Shown here piece by piece: positions 35,841-44,986 of a DNA stretch of 64,000 bases. Origin of the DNA: Chelatococcus caeni (GTDB lineage: Bacteria > Pseudomonadota > Alphaproteobacteria > Rhizobiales > Beijerinckiaceae); NCBI RefSeq assembly GCF_014196925.1, contig NZ_JACIEN010000001.1:496001-560000 (forward strand), read 5' to 3'. Made by a program: the position numbers and the translations under genes. Within the stretch, counting starts at the first letter, position 1. The number at the start of each line of letters is the position of its first letter. Under the pieces are notes generated by a model, which worked only from the letters and a program-made list of their open reading frames with translations, had not been told where the DNA came from and did not search any database.

Positions 35841-36026
35841 GTAGCATCCCTTCCCGGACCGTCCGCTACCTCTCGTCTGGAGGTTTTTCCCCTGGAGGGC
35901 GGCCATTGACCGGGTCTGACGCCCACCGCCCGGCACGGGTGGTAGCGCATCGTTCAGTCGCATACAAGAAGGGCGCATCCGCCTTCCTGCACCGATGACG
36001 GGCTTGTTAGACGATGGTCTAAAATC

Positions 36027-37232
36027 CTAACGGCTGCGCCCGGCGCGGCCGTAGCGATGGGCGGCGAAGCTCGCGACGATGCAGATCGCCATCACGGCGA
36101 TGAGCGCCGTCGGCGCCGCCACCACCGCCGCCCCCGTGATGAAGGAGACGAGCGCCCCGAGCCCGAGCTGCAGCGCGCCGGCGACGCCCGCGGCCGTGCC
36201 GGCGGCTTCCGGCCGGGCGGACAGCGCCCCGGCGGTCGCGCCGGGCATGGTGAGGCCGTTGCCCACGGCATTGACGACGAGGGGCAGGAACAGCGTCACC
36301 GGCGTCCACGGCATCATGGCGATGAGCACGACCTCGGCGCCGATGGCGGCGAGCGAGAGCACGGTACCGATCGTCACCATGAGGTCGGTGCCCATGCGCA
36401 GGGCATAGCGGCCGGAGACGAAGTTGCCGACCATGTAGCCGAGGGCCGTCAGCGCGAAGAAGGCGCCGTAGACATCGGCTGAGCGCCCCATGCTCTCCAC
36501 CACGACGAAGGGCGCGCCGGCGATGAAGGCGAAGAAGGCCGCGCTCGTGAAGGACAGGGCGAGCGCATAGCCGAGGAAGCCCCGGTCGCCGAGCAGGAGC
36601 GGGAAGGCGCGCAGCATGTCGCCGACGCTGGTGAGATGCGTCTTCGGCGCCGTCTCGCCGAGCACGGCAAGGGCATAGGCCAGCACCGCGACGCCGAAGA
36701 GCGCCTTCGCGCCGAAGATGGCGCGCCAGCCGAGGTGCAGGTCGATGACGCCGCCGACGAAGGGCGCCACCATCGGCGCCACCACCATGACCATGGTGAG
36801 ATAGCCGATGCGGCTCGCCGCCTCGTCCCTTTCCAACGTGTCGCGCACGACGGCGCGCGCCAGCGCGAAGGCGGTGCCGCCACCGGCCGCCTGCACCACG
36901 CGGGCGGCGAGCAGCGTCACCGTGTCGACGGCAAAGGCCCCCGCGAAGGAGCCGATGGTGAACAGCGCGACACCGCCGATGATGCAGGGCCGGCGGCCGA
37001 AGCGGTCGGAAATGGGGCCGATCACCACCTGCGTGACGGCGACGGCGAGCAGATAGAGCCCGAGAGTGAGCTGGATGGTGGCGTAGTCGGTGGCGAAGGT
37101 GCGCGCGAGTGCCGGCGTCGCCGGCGCGAGCACGTTGAGCGCGAACGGCTGCAGGGCCGAGACCGCCACGAGGACGGCGAGGCTCGGCCGCGGCGGCGCC
37201 GTGACCGCCCGGGGGGCGAAGGGCCGGTTCAC
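36027..37232 (-). CDS. MFS drug-resistance transporter, Bcr/CflA type
   Basis: A 401-residue 12-helix exporter. The start is GTG 37232, overlapping the upstream stop by 4 bases (GTGA). Motif A is readable as GPISDRFGRRPCIIGGVALFTIG, and the drug-exporter motif C region as VMVVAPMVAPFVGG. The LTLGLYLLAVAVTQVVIG block is typical of Bcr/CflA. The family extrudes drugs such as bicyclomycin or sulfonamides, or cysteine. It is the last gene of a three-gene leftward run with the DMT exporter and SolA-type oxidase. Confidence 0.9.
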   Translation of the reverse strand: MNRPFAPRAVTAPPRPSLAVLVAVSALQPFALNVLAPATPALARTFATDYATIQLTLGLYLLAVAVTQVVIGPISDRFGRRPCIIGGVALFTIGSFAGAFAVDTVTLLAARVVQAAGGGTAFALARAVVRDTLERDEAASRIGYLTMVMVVAPMVAPFVGGVIDLHLGWRAIFGAKALFGVAVLAYALAVLGETAPKTHLTSVGDMLRAFPLLLGDRGFLGYALALSFTSAAFFAFIAGAPFVVVESMGRSADVYGAFFALTALGYMVGNFVSGRYALRMGTDLMVTIGTVLSLAAIGAEVVLIAMMPWTPVTLFLPLVVNAVGNGLTMPGATAGALSARPEAAGTAAGVAGALQLGLGALVSFITGAAVVAAPTALIAVMAICIVASFAAHRYGRAGRSR

Positions 37233-38161
37233 GGCTGCCCCGCCGCCACAGGCCGGGCCTGCGGCTGCTGCGCCGTTGCCCCGGCGCGGGCCTCGCGCAT
37301 GCGCACGCGCTCGCGGTGGATCGTATAGACGCCGGCGGCGACGATGAGGCCCGTGCCGGCCATAGCGAGGGCGTCGGGCAGCTCGCCCCAGACGAGGAAC
37401 CCGAGCAGGATGGCCCAGACGACCACGCTGTAGCGGAAGGACGAGACGATCGACACGTCCGTGCCGCGGCAGGCGACGATGAGGCAGTAGTTGCCGAGCG
37501 AGACGAGCACGGCCGCCCCGGCGAGGAAGCCCGTGGCCCGGGCGTCGATCGGCTGCCACTCCTGCGTCGGTGCCAGGGCGAGGCCGACGAGCGGCACGGC
37601 GGCGGCGCTGGCGATGGTGACGAGGCCGGTCGACACCTCCGCCCGGATCTGGCGGGTGACGAGATCGCGCATGGCGGCGAGGGCGGCGGCGCTGAGCGCG
37701 ATGAGCGCCCAGGCGTCGAAGCCGGCCATGTCCGGCTTGACGATGAGCAGCACGCCGCAGAAGCCGACGAAGACGGCGCACCAGCGCCGCCAGCCGACGG
37801 TTTCGAGACCGATGACGGCGGCGATCATGGTCATCAGGATGGGCGTCGCCTGCAGGATGGCGGTGATGTTGCCGAGCGGGATGTGGGCGAGCGCGGTGAT
37901 GAAGGTGAAGGCGACCGCCGCCTCGAGGAAGGCGCGCAGGAGGAGCATGGGATTGCGGAGGCCGCGCCAGCTGCCGACCTGGCCGAGGGCGAAGGCGAGC
38001 ACTGTCGCCGCGACGACGGCGAAGAGGCCGCGCACCGCGAGGATCTGGCTCGCCGGATAGGCGCTCGTGGCGAGCTTCACCAGCGTGTCGTTGCAGCAGA
38101 AGAGCGCCATGGCGCCCAGCATCGCAACGATGCCGCGCCGGTTGTCGGCAGCCGTGGCCAA
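37229..38161 (-). CDS. EamA/DMT-superfamily transporter
   Basis: A 310-residue membrane protein with ten hydrophobic segments in two EamA repeats. The first repeat has AMLGAMALFCCNDTLVKLATSAYPASQILAVRGLFA-type features; the second starts near TGFLAGAAVLVSLGNYCLIVACRGTD and has FRYSVVVWAILLGFLVWGE. The start is TTG 38161 with GAGGAG 7 bases upstream; ATG 38122 is a fallback. It resembles the RhaT/S-adenosylmethionine-uptake-like branch. Substrate unknown. Confidence 0.87.
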   Translation of the reverse strand: MATAADNRRGIVAMLGAMALFCCNDTLVKLATSAYPASQILAVRGLFAVVAATVLAFALGQVGSWRGLRNPMLLLRAFLEAAVAFTFITALAHIPLGNITAILQATPILMTMIAAVIGLETVGWRRWCAVFVGFCGVLLIVKPDMAGFDAWALIALSAAALAAMRDLVTRQIRAEVSTGLVTIASAAAVPLVGLALAPTQEWQPIDARATGFLAGAAVLVSLGNYCLIVACRGTDVSIVSSFRYSVVVWAILLGFLVWGELPDALAMAGTGLIVAAGVYTIHRERVRMREARAGATAQQPQARPVAAGQP

Positions 38162-38191
38162 GATGAACTCCTCGAGCGAAACAGCCGATGA

Positions 38192-39337
38192 TTACGCCGC
38201 TTTGCCCAGCCGGTCGAGCTTGAACAGGCCGAGATCGAATGCAGGACGCGCACCGCTGGCCAGATCTGCGAGTATATCTCCGATCGCGCTGGCGAATTTG
38301 AAGCCGTGGCCGGAGCAGGGCGAGGCCACGATGACGCGCGGGTCGTCCGGCAGCGTGTCGATGACGAAATGCTCGTCCGGCGTGTTGGTGAAGAGGCAGC
38401 CGCGCAGCGACATCACCGGCCCGTCCGCGGCCGGGAAATAATGGCGGATGCCGGCGCGCAGCGCCTCCTCGTCGCGCGCGTTCGCCTCGCGCGGCAGGTC
38501 GTCCGCCGTCCCCGTCTCGTTGAGATGGTGGTAGAGGCCGATCTTGAAGCCGGGCATGCCCCATTGCGGGAAGACGTAGAAGTGCCCGTGCTCGGTGAGG
38601 AGATTGCCGACAGGGAAGCGGTCGAGGGCGAACAGGGCCGGGTCCTTCGGCCAGAACCAGCCGATCACCTGCCGCTCCGGCACGGCCTTGCCGGCGAGCG
38701 CCGGCACCATCTCGCCCATCCAGGCGCCGGCGGACATGACGAGCCGCTCGGCATGATAGGTGCCCTGCGGCGTGCGCACCGAGACGCCGTCGCCGGTCGA
38801 CGACCAGGCGAGCACCGGCTCGCGCGCCCGGATCTCGGCGCCATGCCCGAGCGCCAGCCAGACATGGGCGAGGATGGCGCGCTCGCTGGCGACGAAGCCG
38901 CCCTCCGGCTGGTAGACGGCGGCATAGCCGTCCGGCAGTTGCCAGCCGGGAAAGCGCTCGGCGAGCTCCCGCGCCGTCAGCTCCTCATGGTCGAGCCCGT
39001 GCTCGATGCACGAGGCGAGCGAGCCCGCCGCCACGCGGCTGCCGCGCGGCCCCGCGTCGATGGAACCCGTGATGAAGAGCAGCTGCTCGCCATAGGCCTG
39101 CTCCGTCTCGCGCCATAGGCGATAGGCGTGGCGCAGCAGCGGCACGTAGTCGGGGTGCTCGAAATAGGCGAGGCGGATGATGCGGTTGACGCCGTGCGAC
39201 GAGCCCATGCCATGGCCGATGTCGAAGCGCTCGAGCCCGAGCACGCGCTTGCCGCGCCGCGCGAGATGATATGCCGCGGCGCTGCCCATGCCGCCCATGC
39301 CGACGACGATGACGTCGTAACGCTCACCCGCACCCAT
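38192..39337 (-). CDS. solA: N-methyl-L-tryptophan/sarcosine oxidase-type flavoenzyme
   Basis: A 381-residue monomeric sarcosine-oxidase-family protein. The FAD-binding dinucleotide fold starts YDVIVVGMGGMGSAAAYHLARRGKRVLGLE. The next block FDIGHGMGSSHGVNRIIRLAYFEHPDYVPLL includes the basic and His residues used near the flavin. C-terminally, LRGCLFTNTPDEHFVIDTLP carries the conserved Cys that covalently attaches FAD, followed by SPCSGHGFKFASAIG. It oxidises N-methyl amino acids to imine plus hydrogen peroxide; the specific amine is uncertain. It is 30 bases upstream of the DMT exporter gene. Confidence 0.9.
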   Translation of the reverse strand: MGAGERYDVIVVGMGGMGSAAAYHLARRGKRVLGLERFDIGHGMGSSHGVNRIIRLAYFEHPDYVPLLRHAYRLWRETEQAYGEQLLFITGSIDAGPRGSRVAAGSLASCIEHGLDHEELTARELAERFPGWQLPDGYAAVYQPEGGFVASERAILAHVWLALGHGAEIRAREPVLAWSSTGDGVSVRTPQGTYHAERLVMSAGAWMGEMVPALAGKAVPERQVIGWFWPKDPALFALDRFPVGNLLTEHGHFYVFPQWGMPGFKIGLYHHLNETGTADDLPREANARDEEALRAGIRHYFPAADGPVMSLRGCLFTNTPDEHFVIDTLPDDPRVIVASPCSGHGFKFASAIGDILADLASGARPAFDLGLFKLDRLGKAA

Positions 39338-39410
39338 GGGCGCCTCCGCAAATCAGATGGCCGCCGCAGATCGGCAGCTCGGGGATAGATCGCGAAGAAG
39401 GGACTGTGCG

Positions 39411-40451
39411 TCAACCGCCGGTGACGCTCATGTGCCGGCCGACGGCGGGCTGGCGGCGGCGCCGGTCGATGACGAAGTCGTGGCCGCGCGGCTTGCGGGC
39501 GATGGCGCGCTCGATGGCCTCTTCCACCGGCCCGTCGCTCATCGAGGCGCGCAGCGGCGTGCGCAGGTCCGCCGCGTCCTCCTGGCCGAGGCACATGTAG
39601 AGCGTGCCCGTGCAGGTCAGGCGCACACGGTTGCAGCTCTCGCAGAAGTTATGGGTCATCGGCGTGATGAAGCCGAGGCGCCCACCCGTCTCCCGCACGC
39701 GGACGTAGCGCGCGGGGCCGCCGGTGCGGTAGTCGAGCTCGTCGAGCGTATAGCGCTCCGTGAGCCGCGCCTTGACGAGGGAGAGCGGCAGGAACTGGTC
39801 GACCCGCGCCGGCTCGATCTCTCCGAGCGGCATCACCTCGATGAGCGTGAGGTCCATGCCGCGCCCGTGCGCCCATTCCATCAGCGCGGGGATCTCGTCC
39901 TCGTTGACGCCCTTGAGCGCCACGGCGTTGATCTTGACGGCGAGGCCCGCCTCCTGCGCCGCATCGATGCCGGCGAGCACCTTGTCGAGGTCGCCCCAGC
40001 GCGTCAGCGTGCGGAAGGTGGCGGGCGACAGCGTGTCGAGCGAGACGTTGATGCGCCGGATGCCGCAGGCGGCGAGGTCCCGCGCGTGGCGGGCGAGCTG
40101 CGTGCCGTTGGTGGTCAGCGTCAGCTCCTCCAACGCGCCGCTGTCGAGGTGGCGCGAGAGGGAGCCGAACAGGCGCATGATGTCGCGCCGCACCAGCGGC
40201 TCGCCGCCCGTGATGCGCAGCTTGCGCACGCCGCGGCGGATGAACACGCTGCACAGCCGGTCCAGCTCCTCCAGCGTCAGCAGGTCGCGCTTCGGCAGGA
40301 AGTGCATGTCCTCGGCCATGCAATAGACGCAGCGCAGGTCGCACCGGTCTGTCACCGACACGCGCAGATAGGTGATGGCGCGCGCGAACGGGTCGACGAG
40401 CGGCAAGGTCGGCCGGGCTTCGCCCCGGTCGAGAACGGTCGTGTCGGCCAA
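39411..40451 (-). CDS. moaA: GTP 3',8-cyclase
   Basis: A 346-residue radical-SAM enzyme for the first step of molybdopterin synthesis. The N-terminal CX3CX2C cluster motif is in [21 protein letters not shown]. The SAM-binding [10 protein letters not shown] follows. The second 4Fe-4S site is seen as [23 protein letters not shown]. The C terminus ends HMSVTGG with the conserved double Gly. The start is TTG 40451 after GGAGGGA. It is divergent from the DUF971 gene, a neighbourhood often found for molybdenum-cofactor genes. Confidence 0.95.
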   Translation of the reverse strand: MADTTVLDRGEARPTLPLVDPFARAITYLRVSVTDRCDLRCVYCMAEDMHFLPKRDLLTLEELDRLCSVFIRRGVRKLRITGGEPLVRRDIMRLFGSLSRHLDSGALEELTLTTNGTQLARHARDLAACGIRRINVSLDTLSPATFRTLTRWGDLDKVLAGIDAAQEAGLAVKINAVALKGVNEDEIPALMEWAHGRGMDLTLIEVMPLGEIEPARVDQFLPLSLVKARLTERYTLDELDYRTGGPARYVRVRETGGRLGFITPMTHNFCESCNRVRLTCTGTLYMCLGQEDAADLRTPLRASMSDGPVEEAIERAIARKPRGHDFVIDRRRRQPAVGRHMSVTGG

Positions 40452-40594
40452 TGCCGGTCCCTCCCTCCAGCGGCGCTGCCGCTCTGGCGTCTTTCACCGT
40501 ACCAATTTAAGTGTCATCGCCAAGGCATCAATCCCGGATCGGCGCATCTCGCATGAAAGCCGATCACGGTCCCGCGCGTGGGAGCACCCGATCC

Positions 40595-40972
40595 ATGGAA
40601 AGCATCCACTGGCCGAGCGAGGTCCGCCTGGCGAAGGATCGCCGCCAGCTCCTCGTCACCTTCGAGGACGGGCGTCAGTTCGCGCTCGCGGCCGAATACC
40701 TGCGCGTGTCGAGCCCCTCCGCCGAGGTGCGCGGCCACGGGCCGGGCGACCGCAAGACGGTATCGGGCAAGAAGAACGTCGAGATCATCGGCGTCGAGCC
40801 CATCGGCCGCTACGCCGTCAAGCTCGTCTTCGACGACCTGCACGACACGGGAATCTACACCTGGGACTACCTCTACGAGCTCGGCGCCGATGTCGAGGCG
40901 AAGTGGCAGGCCTATCTCGCGGAGCTCGAGGACAAGGGGCTGTCGCGGGAGCCCGCGGCAAGGAAGAGGTGA
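40595..40972 (+). CDS. DUF971 (GBBH-like N-terminal domain) protein
   Basis: A 125-residue protein made almost entirely of the DUF971 domain. Its landmarks are WPSEVRLAKDRRQLLVTFEDG, AEYLRVSSPSAEVRGHGPG, NVEIIGVEPIGRYAVKLVFDD and HDTGIYTWDYLYELG. The domain also forms the N-terminus of gamma-butyrobetaine hydroxylase; free-standing forms are linked to Fe-S biogenesis or molybdenum-cofactor genes. Start ATG 40595 matches the family start; earlier ATG 40553 and GTG 40511 are possible. It is divergent from moaA. Confidence 0.88.
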   Translation: MESIHWPSEVRLAKDRRQLLVTFEDGRQFALAAEYLRVSSPSAEVRGHGPGDRKTVSGKKNVEIIGVEPIGRYAVKLVFDDLHDTGIYTWDYLYELGADVEAKWQAYLAELEDKGLSREPAARKR

Positions 40973-41069
40973 GGGAGGGGCCGGGGCGTTTCCATGTCCG
41001 TCGCGAAATCCGACTCAGGGCCGCTCGCATAGGATGGTATTCTGGCCGCGCTGTCTGAGGGAGGACATC

Positions 41070-42314
41070 ATGCGGAACAGGACAGTGCTCTTGGCTGCGC
41101 TCCTGGCCGGCGCAAGTTTCTCGGCCTACGCCCAGGATAATCTCGAAAAGCTGTCGAAATTCCAGACGACGGGGGTGGCCACGTTCACGACAGTGGACCA
41201 GGGCGGCAAGAAAGCCGAAGCCATCCAGGCGATCCTGCAGAAGATCAAGCTGCCGGAAGGATTCAAGATCAGCCTGTACGCCATCGTGCCCGATGCGCGT
41301 CACATCGCCGTCGGCCCACAGGGGATCGTCACCTTCGTCGGCACCCGCAAGACGAAGGTCTGGGCGGTGACCGATCGCGACAAGGACCGCGTCGCCGACG
41401 AGGTCAAGGATTTCGCGCCGTCCATCGGCTTCACCATCCCGAACGGCCCCTGCTTCTCGCCGGACGGCATTCTCTATCTCGTCGAGCGCAACCGGGTGCT
41501 CTCGTTCCCGGCGGCCGAGTTCTTCTACGAAAGCCCCGATGTCGCCGCCTTCAACGTCGTCAAGCAGGGCGAGCTGATCCCGACCGAAGAGGAGAGCTAC
41601 AACCATACCGCCCGCGTCTGCCGCGTCGGGCCCGACGGCAAGCTCTACATCGCGCTCGGCCAGCCCTTCAACGTGCCGCCGCCGGAAAAGAGCGATCTCT
41701 ACCGGGAGCAGGGAATAGGCGGCATCATTCGTCTCGGCCAGGACGGAACCGGCCGGGAGGTCTACACCTATGGCATCCGCAATTCCGTCGGCATCGACTT
41801 CAACCCCGCCAATGGCGAGCTGTGGTTCACGGACAATCAGGTCGACGGCATGGGAGACGACATCCCGCCCGGCGAACTGAACCGGCAGACGGCCGCGGGG
41901 CAGCATTTCGGCTTCCCGTGGTACGGCGGCGGCTCCGTCCGCACCAACGAGTACAAGGATTCCGATCCGCCGCCCGACACGGTCATGCCGGTCGTGGAGA
42001 CGAGCGCCCACGCCGCTGATCTCGGCATGACGTTCTACACGGGCCGCCAGTTTCCCGAGAAGTACCGCGGGGGCATCTTCCTGGCGCAGCACGGCTCATG
42101 GAACCGCACGGAACCCGTCGGCGCCCGCGTGATGTTCGCCCCGGTCAATCCCGACGGCAGCGCCGGGACGGCGGAGGTTTTTGCCGAAGGCTGGCTGGCC
42201 GAAAGCGGCGAATATCTCGGCCGCCCGGTCGACGTCGCCCAGCTGCGCGACGGTTCGATCCTCGTATCCGACGATCTTGTCGGCGCGCTCTACCGCATCT
42301 CCTACGGCGATTAG
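41070..42314 (+). CDS. PQQ-dependent sugar (sorbosone-type) dehydrogenase
   Basis: A 414-residue periplasmic beta-propeller protein. The signal peptide spans residues 1-22 (LLAALLAGASFSAYAQ). The propeller repeats include DARHIAVGPQGIVTFVGTRK, GPDGKLYIALGQPFNVPPPE, TYGIRNSVGIDFNPANGELWFTDN and LAQHGSWNRTEPVGARV, which match the sGdh/YliI-sorbosone family. It oxidises a sugar or aldehyde using PQQ, which is not encoded here. GGGAGGAC precedes ATG 41070. The cytochrome c gene 55 bases downstream is the likely electron acceptor. Confidence 0.88.
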   Translation: MRNRTVLLAALLAGASFSAYAQDNLEKLSKFQTTGVATFTTVDQGGKKAEAIQAILQKIKLPEGFKISLYAIVPDARHIAVGPQGIVTFVGTRKTKVWAVTDRDKDRVADEVKDFAPSIGFTIPNGPCFSPDGILYLVERNRVLSFPAAEFFYESPDVAAFNVVKQGELIPTEEESYNHTARVCRVGPDGKLYIALGQPFNVPPPEKSDLYREQGIGGIIRLGQDGTGREVYTYGIRNSVGIDFNPANGELWFTDNQVDGMGDDIPPGELNRQTAAGQHFGFPWYGGGSVRTNEYKDSDPPPDTVMPVVETSAHAADLGMTFYTGRQFPEKYRGGIFLAQHGSWNRTEPVGARVMFAPVNPDGSAGTAEVFAEGWLAESGEYLGRPVDVAQLRDGSILVSDDLVGALYRISYGD

Positions 42315-42369
42315 ACGATCGCTGCGCCGGTGGCCGTCCCGCCGGCGCAGCGCCCTTGCAGGAAGAGCC

Positions 42370-42699
42370 ATGACGATGCGTTCAATCGCAATCCTTGCCG
42401 CTGTGCTTGCGGCCGTGCCGGTGCTCGCCCAGGCTGCCGACGTAAAGGCCGGACGGGGGCTGGCTGTGGCGAAGTGCCAGACCTGCCACGGCCTCAACGG
42501 CATCGCCACCATTGCCGAGGCGCCGCATCTTGCGGGCGAGAGCGAAATCTACCTCGAGACCCAGCTCAGGGCCTTCCGCTCCGGAAAGCGGCAGCAGGAA
42601 ATGATGTCGATCGTCGCGAAAGATCTGACGGACGAGGAGATCGCAAACCTCGCCGCATGGTACGCGGCGATCAGGATCGAGGCGACGATGCCGGAATGA
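42370..42699 (+). CDS. periplasmic cytochrome c, class I
   Basis: A 109-residue monohaem cytochrome. A signal peptide covers residues 1-22 (IAILAAVLAAVPVLAQA). The haem-binding CQTCH is at about residue 36 in LAVAKCQTCHGLNGIA. The axial Met is probably in the QQEMMSIVAKDLTDEEIANLAAWYA region. It is directly downstream of the PQQ-type dehydrogenase and presumably passes its electrons to the respiratory chain. Confidence 0.9.
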   Translation: MTMRSIAILAAVLAAVPVLAQAADVKAGRGLAVAKCQTCHGLNGIATIAEAPHLAGESEIYLETQLRAFRSGKRQQEMMSIVAKDLTDEEIANLAAWYAAIRIEATMPE

Positions 42700-42822
42700 G
42701 CTGCCGCCGGGCGAGCCGGCGGTCCGACGACAAAGCCGTTCGCATGGAGCCCTGCGCATGATCTTTCGTGGAGCATAATCGCTGGTTGCGAGTTCCGCGC
42801 GAAAGGATCCGCGGGAGACTCG

Positions 42823-43746
42823 ATGATGAACGACACGCGATCGCTGGCGCACCCGACGACGAGCGTCGACCGCGCCGTCAGGCACCGTCATATCGAAATC
42901 GACGGCATCGGCATCTTCTATCGTGAAGCCGGCCGCAAGGGGGCGCCGGCGGTGCTCCTGCCGCACGGCTATCCCTGCTCGTCCTATCAGTTTCGCAATC
43001 TCATGCCGGCGCTCGCCGACCGCTGGTATCTGGTGGCGCCGGATTTTCCGGGCTTCGGCTACAGCGACACGCCGGAGGACTTTTCCTATGACTTCGACGG
43101 CTATGCCGATCTGCTCGCAAAGTTCGCGCAGGCGCTCGGCCTTGGCCGCTTTGCGATCTACCTGCACGACTATGGTTCGCAGATCGGGCTCAGGCTGGCG
43201 AGCCGGGCGCCGGAGAACATCGCGGCGCTGATCATCCAGAACGGCGACATCTACGAGGACGAGCTCGGACCGAAATATGCGGATCTCAAGGCGTATTTCG
43301 CCCGTCCCACCCCCGAAGGCCGCGGCCGGCTCGTGGAGGCGGTGAGCGAGGAGGGCTTTCGCGACGAATTCCTCAACGACGTCCGGGACGCGCTTGCCGC
43401 GCGCATCCCGCCGGACCTCTGGAAGCTCAACTGGCCGCTGCTGGCGACGCCCGAACGGCGCGAGATCTGCGTCGGGCTGATGGAGGGGCTCAAGGAGAAT
43501 CTCGGCTGGTTCCCGAAATACCAGACCTATCTGCGGGAGCATCGGCCGCCGACGCTCATCGTCTGGGGCCCGCAGGACGGCTACATGCCGGAAGGGGCGG
43601 CGCGCGCCTATCTGCGGGACCTGCCGGAGGCCGAGTTGCATCTGCTCGACGGCGGCCACTGGGCCCTGGAGACGAATCTCGACGAGATCGTCGCCCTGAT
43701 GCGCGATTTCCTGGGCCGGGTTCACAGCGAAGGAGGAGCGCGGTGA
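42823..43746 (+). CDS. alpha/beta hydrolase, haloalkane-dehalogenase/epoxide-hydrolase-like
   Basis: A 307-residue alpha/beta hydrolase. The oxyanion segment is LLPHGYPCSSYQFRNLM. The nucleophile elbow reads YLHDYGSQIGLRLA, so the nucleophile is Asp, as in haloalkane dehalogenases and epoxide hydrolases, not Ser. The acid lies in VWGPQDGYMPEGAARAYLRDL and the catalytic His in DGGHWALETN. A cap domain covers about residues 140-235. Length fits the family. It overlaps the next gene by 4 bases (GTGA), so they are translationally coupled. Confidence 0.87.
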   Translation: MMNDTRSLAHPTTSVDRAVRHRHIEIDGIGIFYREAGRKGAPAVLLPHGYPCSSYQFRNLMPALADRWYLVAPDFPGFGYSDTPEDFSYDFDGYADLLAKFAQALGLGRFAIYLHDYGSQIGLRLASRAPENIAALIIQNGDIYEDELGPKYADLKAYFARPTPEGRGRLVEAVSEEGFRDEFLNDVRDALAARIPPDLWKLNWPLLATPERREICVGLMEGLKENLGWFPKYQTYLREHRPPTLIVWGPQDGYMPEGAARAYLRDLPEAELHLLDGGHWALETNLDEIVALMRDFLGRVHSEGGAR

Positions 43747-44114
43747 GCGGTGAAGCGAAGCACCCTTCCATCGCCCGCATCTGGCGCGGCCGCACGCGGC
43801 GCGCTGTGGCGGACGAATACGAACGCTACAATTACGAGGCCGGGATAAGGCCTCTGATCGAGAAGGCCATGGGCGTCCAGACCTTCCGCGAGGACCGCGA
43901 GGACGAGACGGAGTTCGTGACGATCTCCTATTGGGAGAGCGTGGAGGCGATGTCCCGCTTCACGGGGGATGACCCGACCCGCATCCACCATCTCGAGCGG
44001 GATCGCGAGTATCTGATCGAGCTGCCGCAGCGCGTGCAGATCCTGAAGCTGCGTGCCCGGCACGGCAATGTCGGCGCCGAACAGGCCCTGCCCAGTGAAA
44101 AAGCCGGCCGCTGA
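43743..44114 (+). CDS. small ABM-like dimeric alpha/beta-barrel protein
   Basis: A 123-residue protein from GTG 43743. The pattern IARIWRGRTRRAVADEYERYNYEAGIRPLIEKAMGVQTFRED, then EFVTISYWESVEAMSRFTGDD and REYLIELPQRVQILKLRA, matches the antibiotic-biosynthesis-monooxygenase-type ferredoxin-like fold. It could be an enzyme or a binding partner of the upstream hydrolase, with which it is coupled. The stop codon TGA at 44112 forms the loop of the downstream hairpin. Confidence 0.72.
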   Translation: MSGEAKHPSIARIWRGRTRRAVADEYERYNYEAGIRPLIEKAMGVQTFREDREDETEFVTISYWESVEAMSRFTGDDPTRIHHLERDREYLIELPQRVQILKLRARHGNVGAEQALPSEKAGR

Positions 44115-44128
44115 GCGGCCGGCTTCCC
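44101..44128 (+). terminator. hairpin overlapping the ABM-like gene stop
   Basis: Perfect 11-base arms AAGCCGGCCGC (44101-44111) and its complement (44115-44125) surround TGA, which is the stop codon of the preceding gene. There is no U-run afterwards (CCCG), so it may be a message-end stabiliser rather than a strong terminator. Confidence 0.65.
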
Positions 44129-44154
44129 GTGACGAACGGCAGTGAGCCTGCCGC

Positions 44155-44724
44155 TCACCGCATCACGACGACCTTCGTGCCGACGCGCACGCGCTCGTAG
44201 AGGTCGACGACGTCCTCGTTCATCATGCGGATGCAGCCGGAGGACACCGCCTGGCCGATGGTGTCCGGCTCGTTGGAGCCGTGGATGCGGTAGAGCGAGG
44301 AGCCGAGATAGAGGGCGCGCGCGCCGAGCGGGTTGTCCGGGCCGCCGGGCATGTAGCGCGGCAGGTCGGGACGGCGCTTCAGCATCTGCGGCGGCGGGCG
44401 CCAGTCGGGCCACTCGCGCTTCATCGATACGGTCTTCACGCCGCCCCAGGTGAAGCCGGGGCGGCCGACGCCGATGCCGTAGCGGACGGCGCGGCCGTTG
44501 CCGAGCACGTAGTAGAGCCGCCGCTCCGACGTGGAAACCACGATGGTGCCAGGGGCATGGCGGCCGTTGTAGGCCACCGTCTCGCGCGTAATGCCGCTCG
44601 CCTGGGGCTGGTACTGCTCGGCCTGGTAGAGCGGTTGTCGCGTGAGCGGGTCTATCTGATAGGCGCCGGCCGGGGTGGCCGCGAGCGCCACAAGGCCGGT
44701 TATGGCAATGAGGATGCCGCGCAT
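44155..44724 (-). CDS. L,D-transpeptidase (YkuD domain)
   Basis: A 189-residue exported enzyme. Signal peptide residues 1-21 (ILIAITGLVALAATPAGA). The YkuD domain starts GTIVVSTSERRLYYVLGNGRAVRYGIGVG. The catalytic block YRIHGSNEPDTIGQAVSSGCIRMMNEDVVDLYERV holds the HGS and SSGCIRM motifs with the nucleophilic Cys. It forms 3-3 crosslinks or attaches proteins to peptidoglycan, a role prominent in Rhizobiales. It is convergent with the ABM-like gene and divergent from the hypothetical gene at 44987. Confidence 0.93.
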   Translation of the reverse strand: MRGILIAITGLVALAATPAGAYQIDPLTRQPLYQAEQYQPQASGITRETVAYNGRHAPGTIVVSTSERRLYYVLGNGRAVRYGIGVGRPGFTWGGVKTVSMKREWPDWRPPPQMLKRRPDLPRYMPGGPDNPLGARALYLGSSLYRIHGSNEPDTIGQAVSSGCIRMMNEDVVDLYERVRVGTKVVVMR

Positions 44725-44986
44725 CGGTTGCCTCGATGAGTGGTGCGGGATGATCTTAAGAATGGCAAAAGGCTGTCGAAGGTTCCGCCTCGTCCGGCCA
44801 ATGTGTCCAAACATCGGCCTTCGCGCAACGACAGTGTGGCGCTCCTGCGGCCAAAACATCGTGATCGCCCCGCGGCGTGGCGGCCTTGCCACACCCGTCG
44901 CGTCGGGTTGCTGGCGCGGCGTAAATGAATACTCAACACTCGATGCCGTATTTTAGTCGTATGTGATTAAAATGGGTTCAAACGTC

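Noticed and set aside
36027-38564. An apparent 845-residue fusion of an upstream frame with the MFS transporter.
   Set aside because: Only the part from GTG 37232 is protein-like; the rest is out-of-frame shadow of the DMT and SolA-type genes. The GTGA overlap explains the true start.
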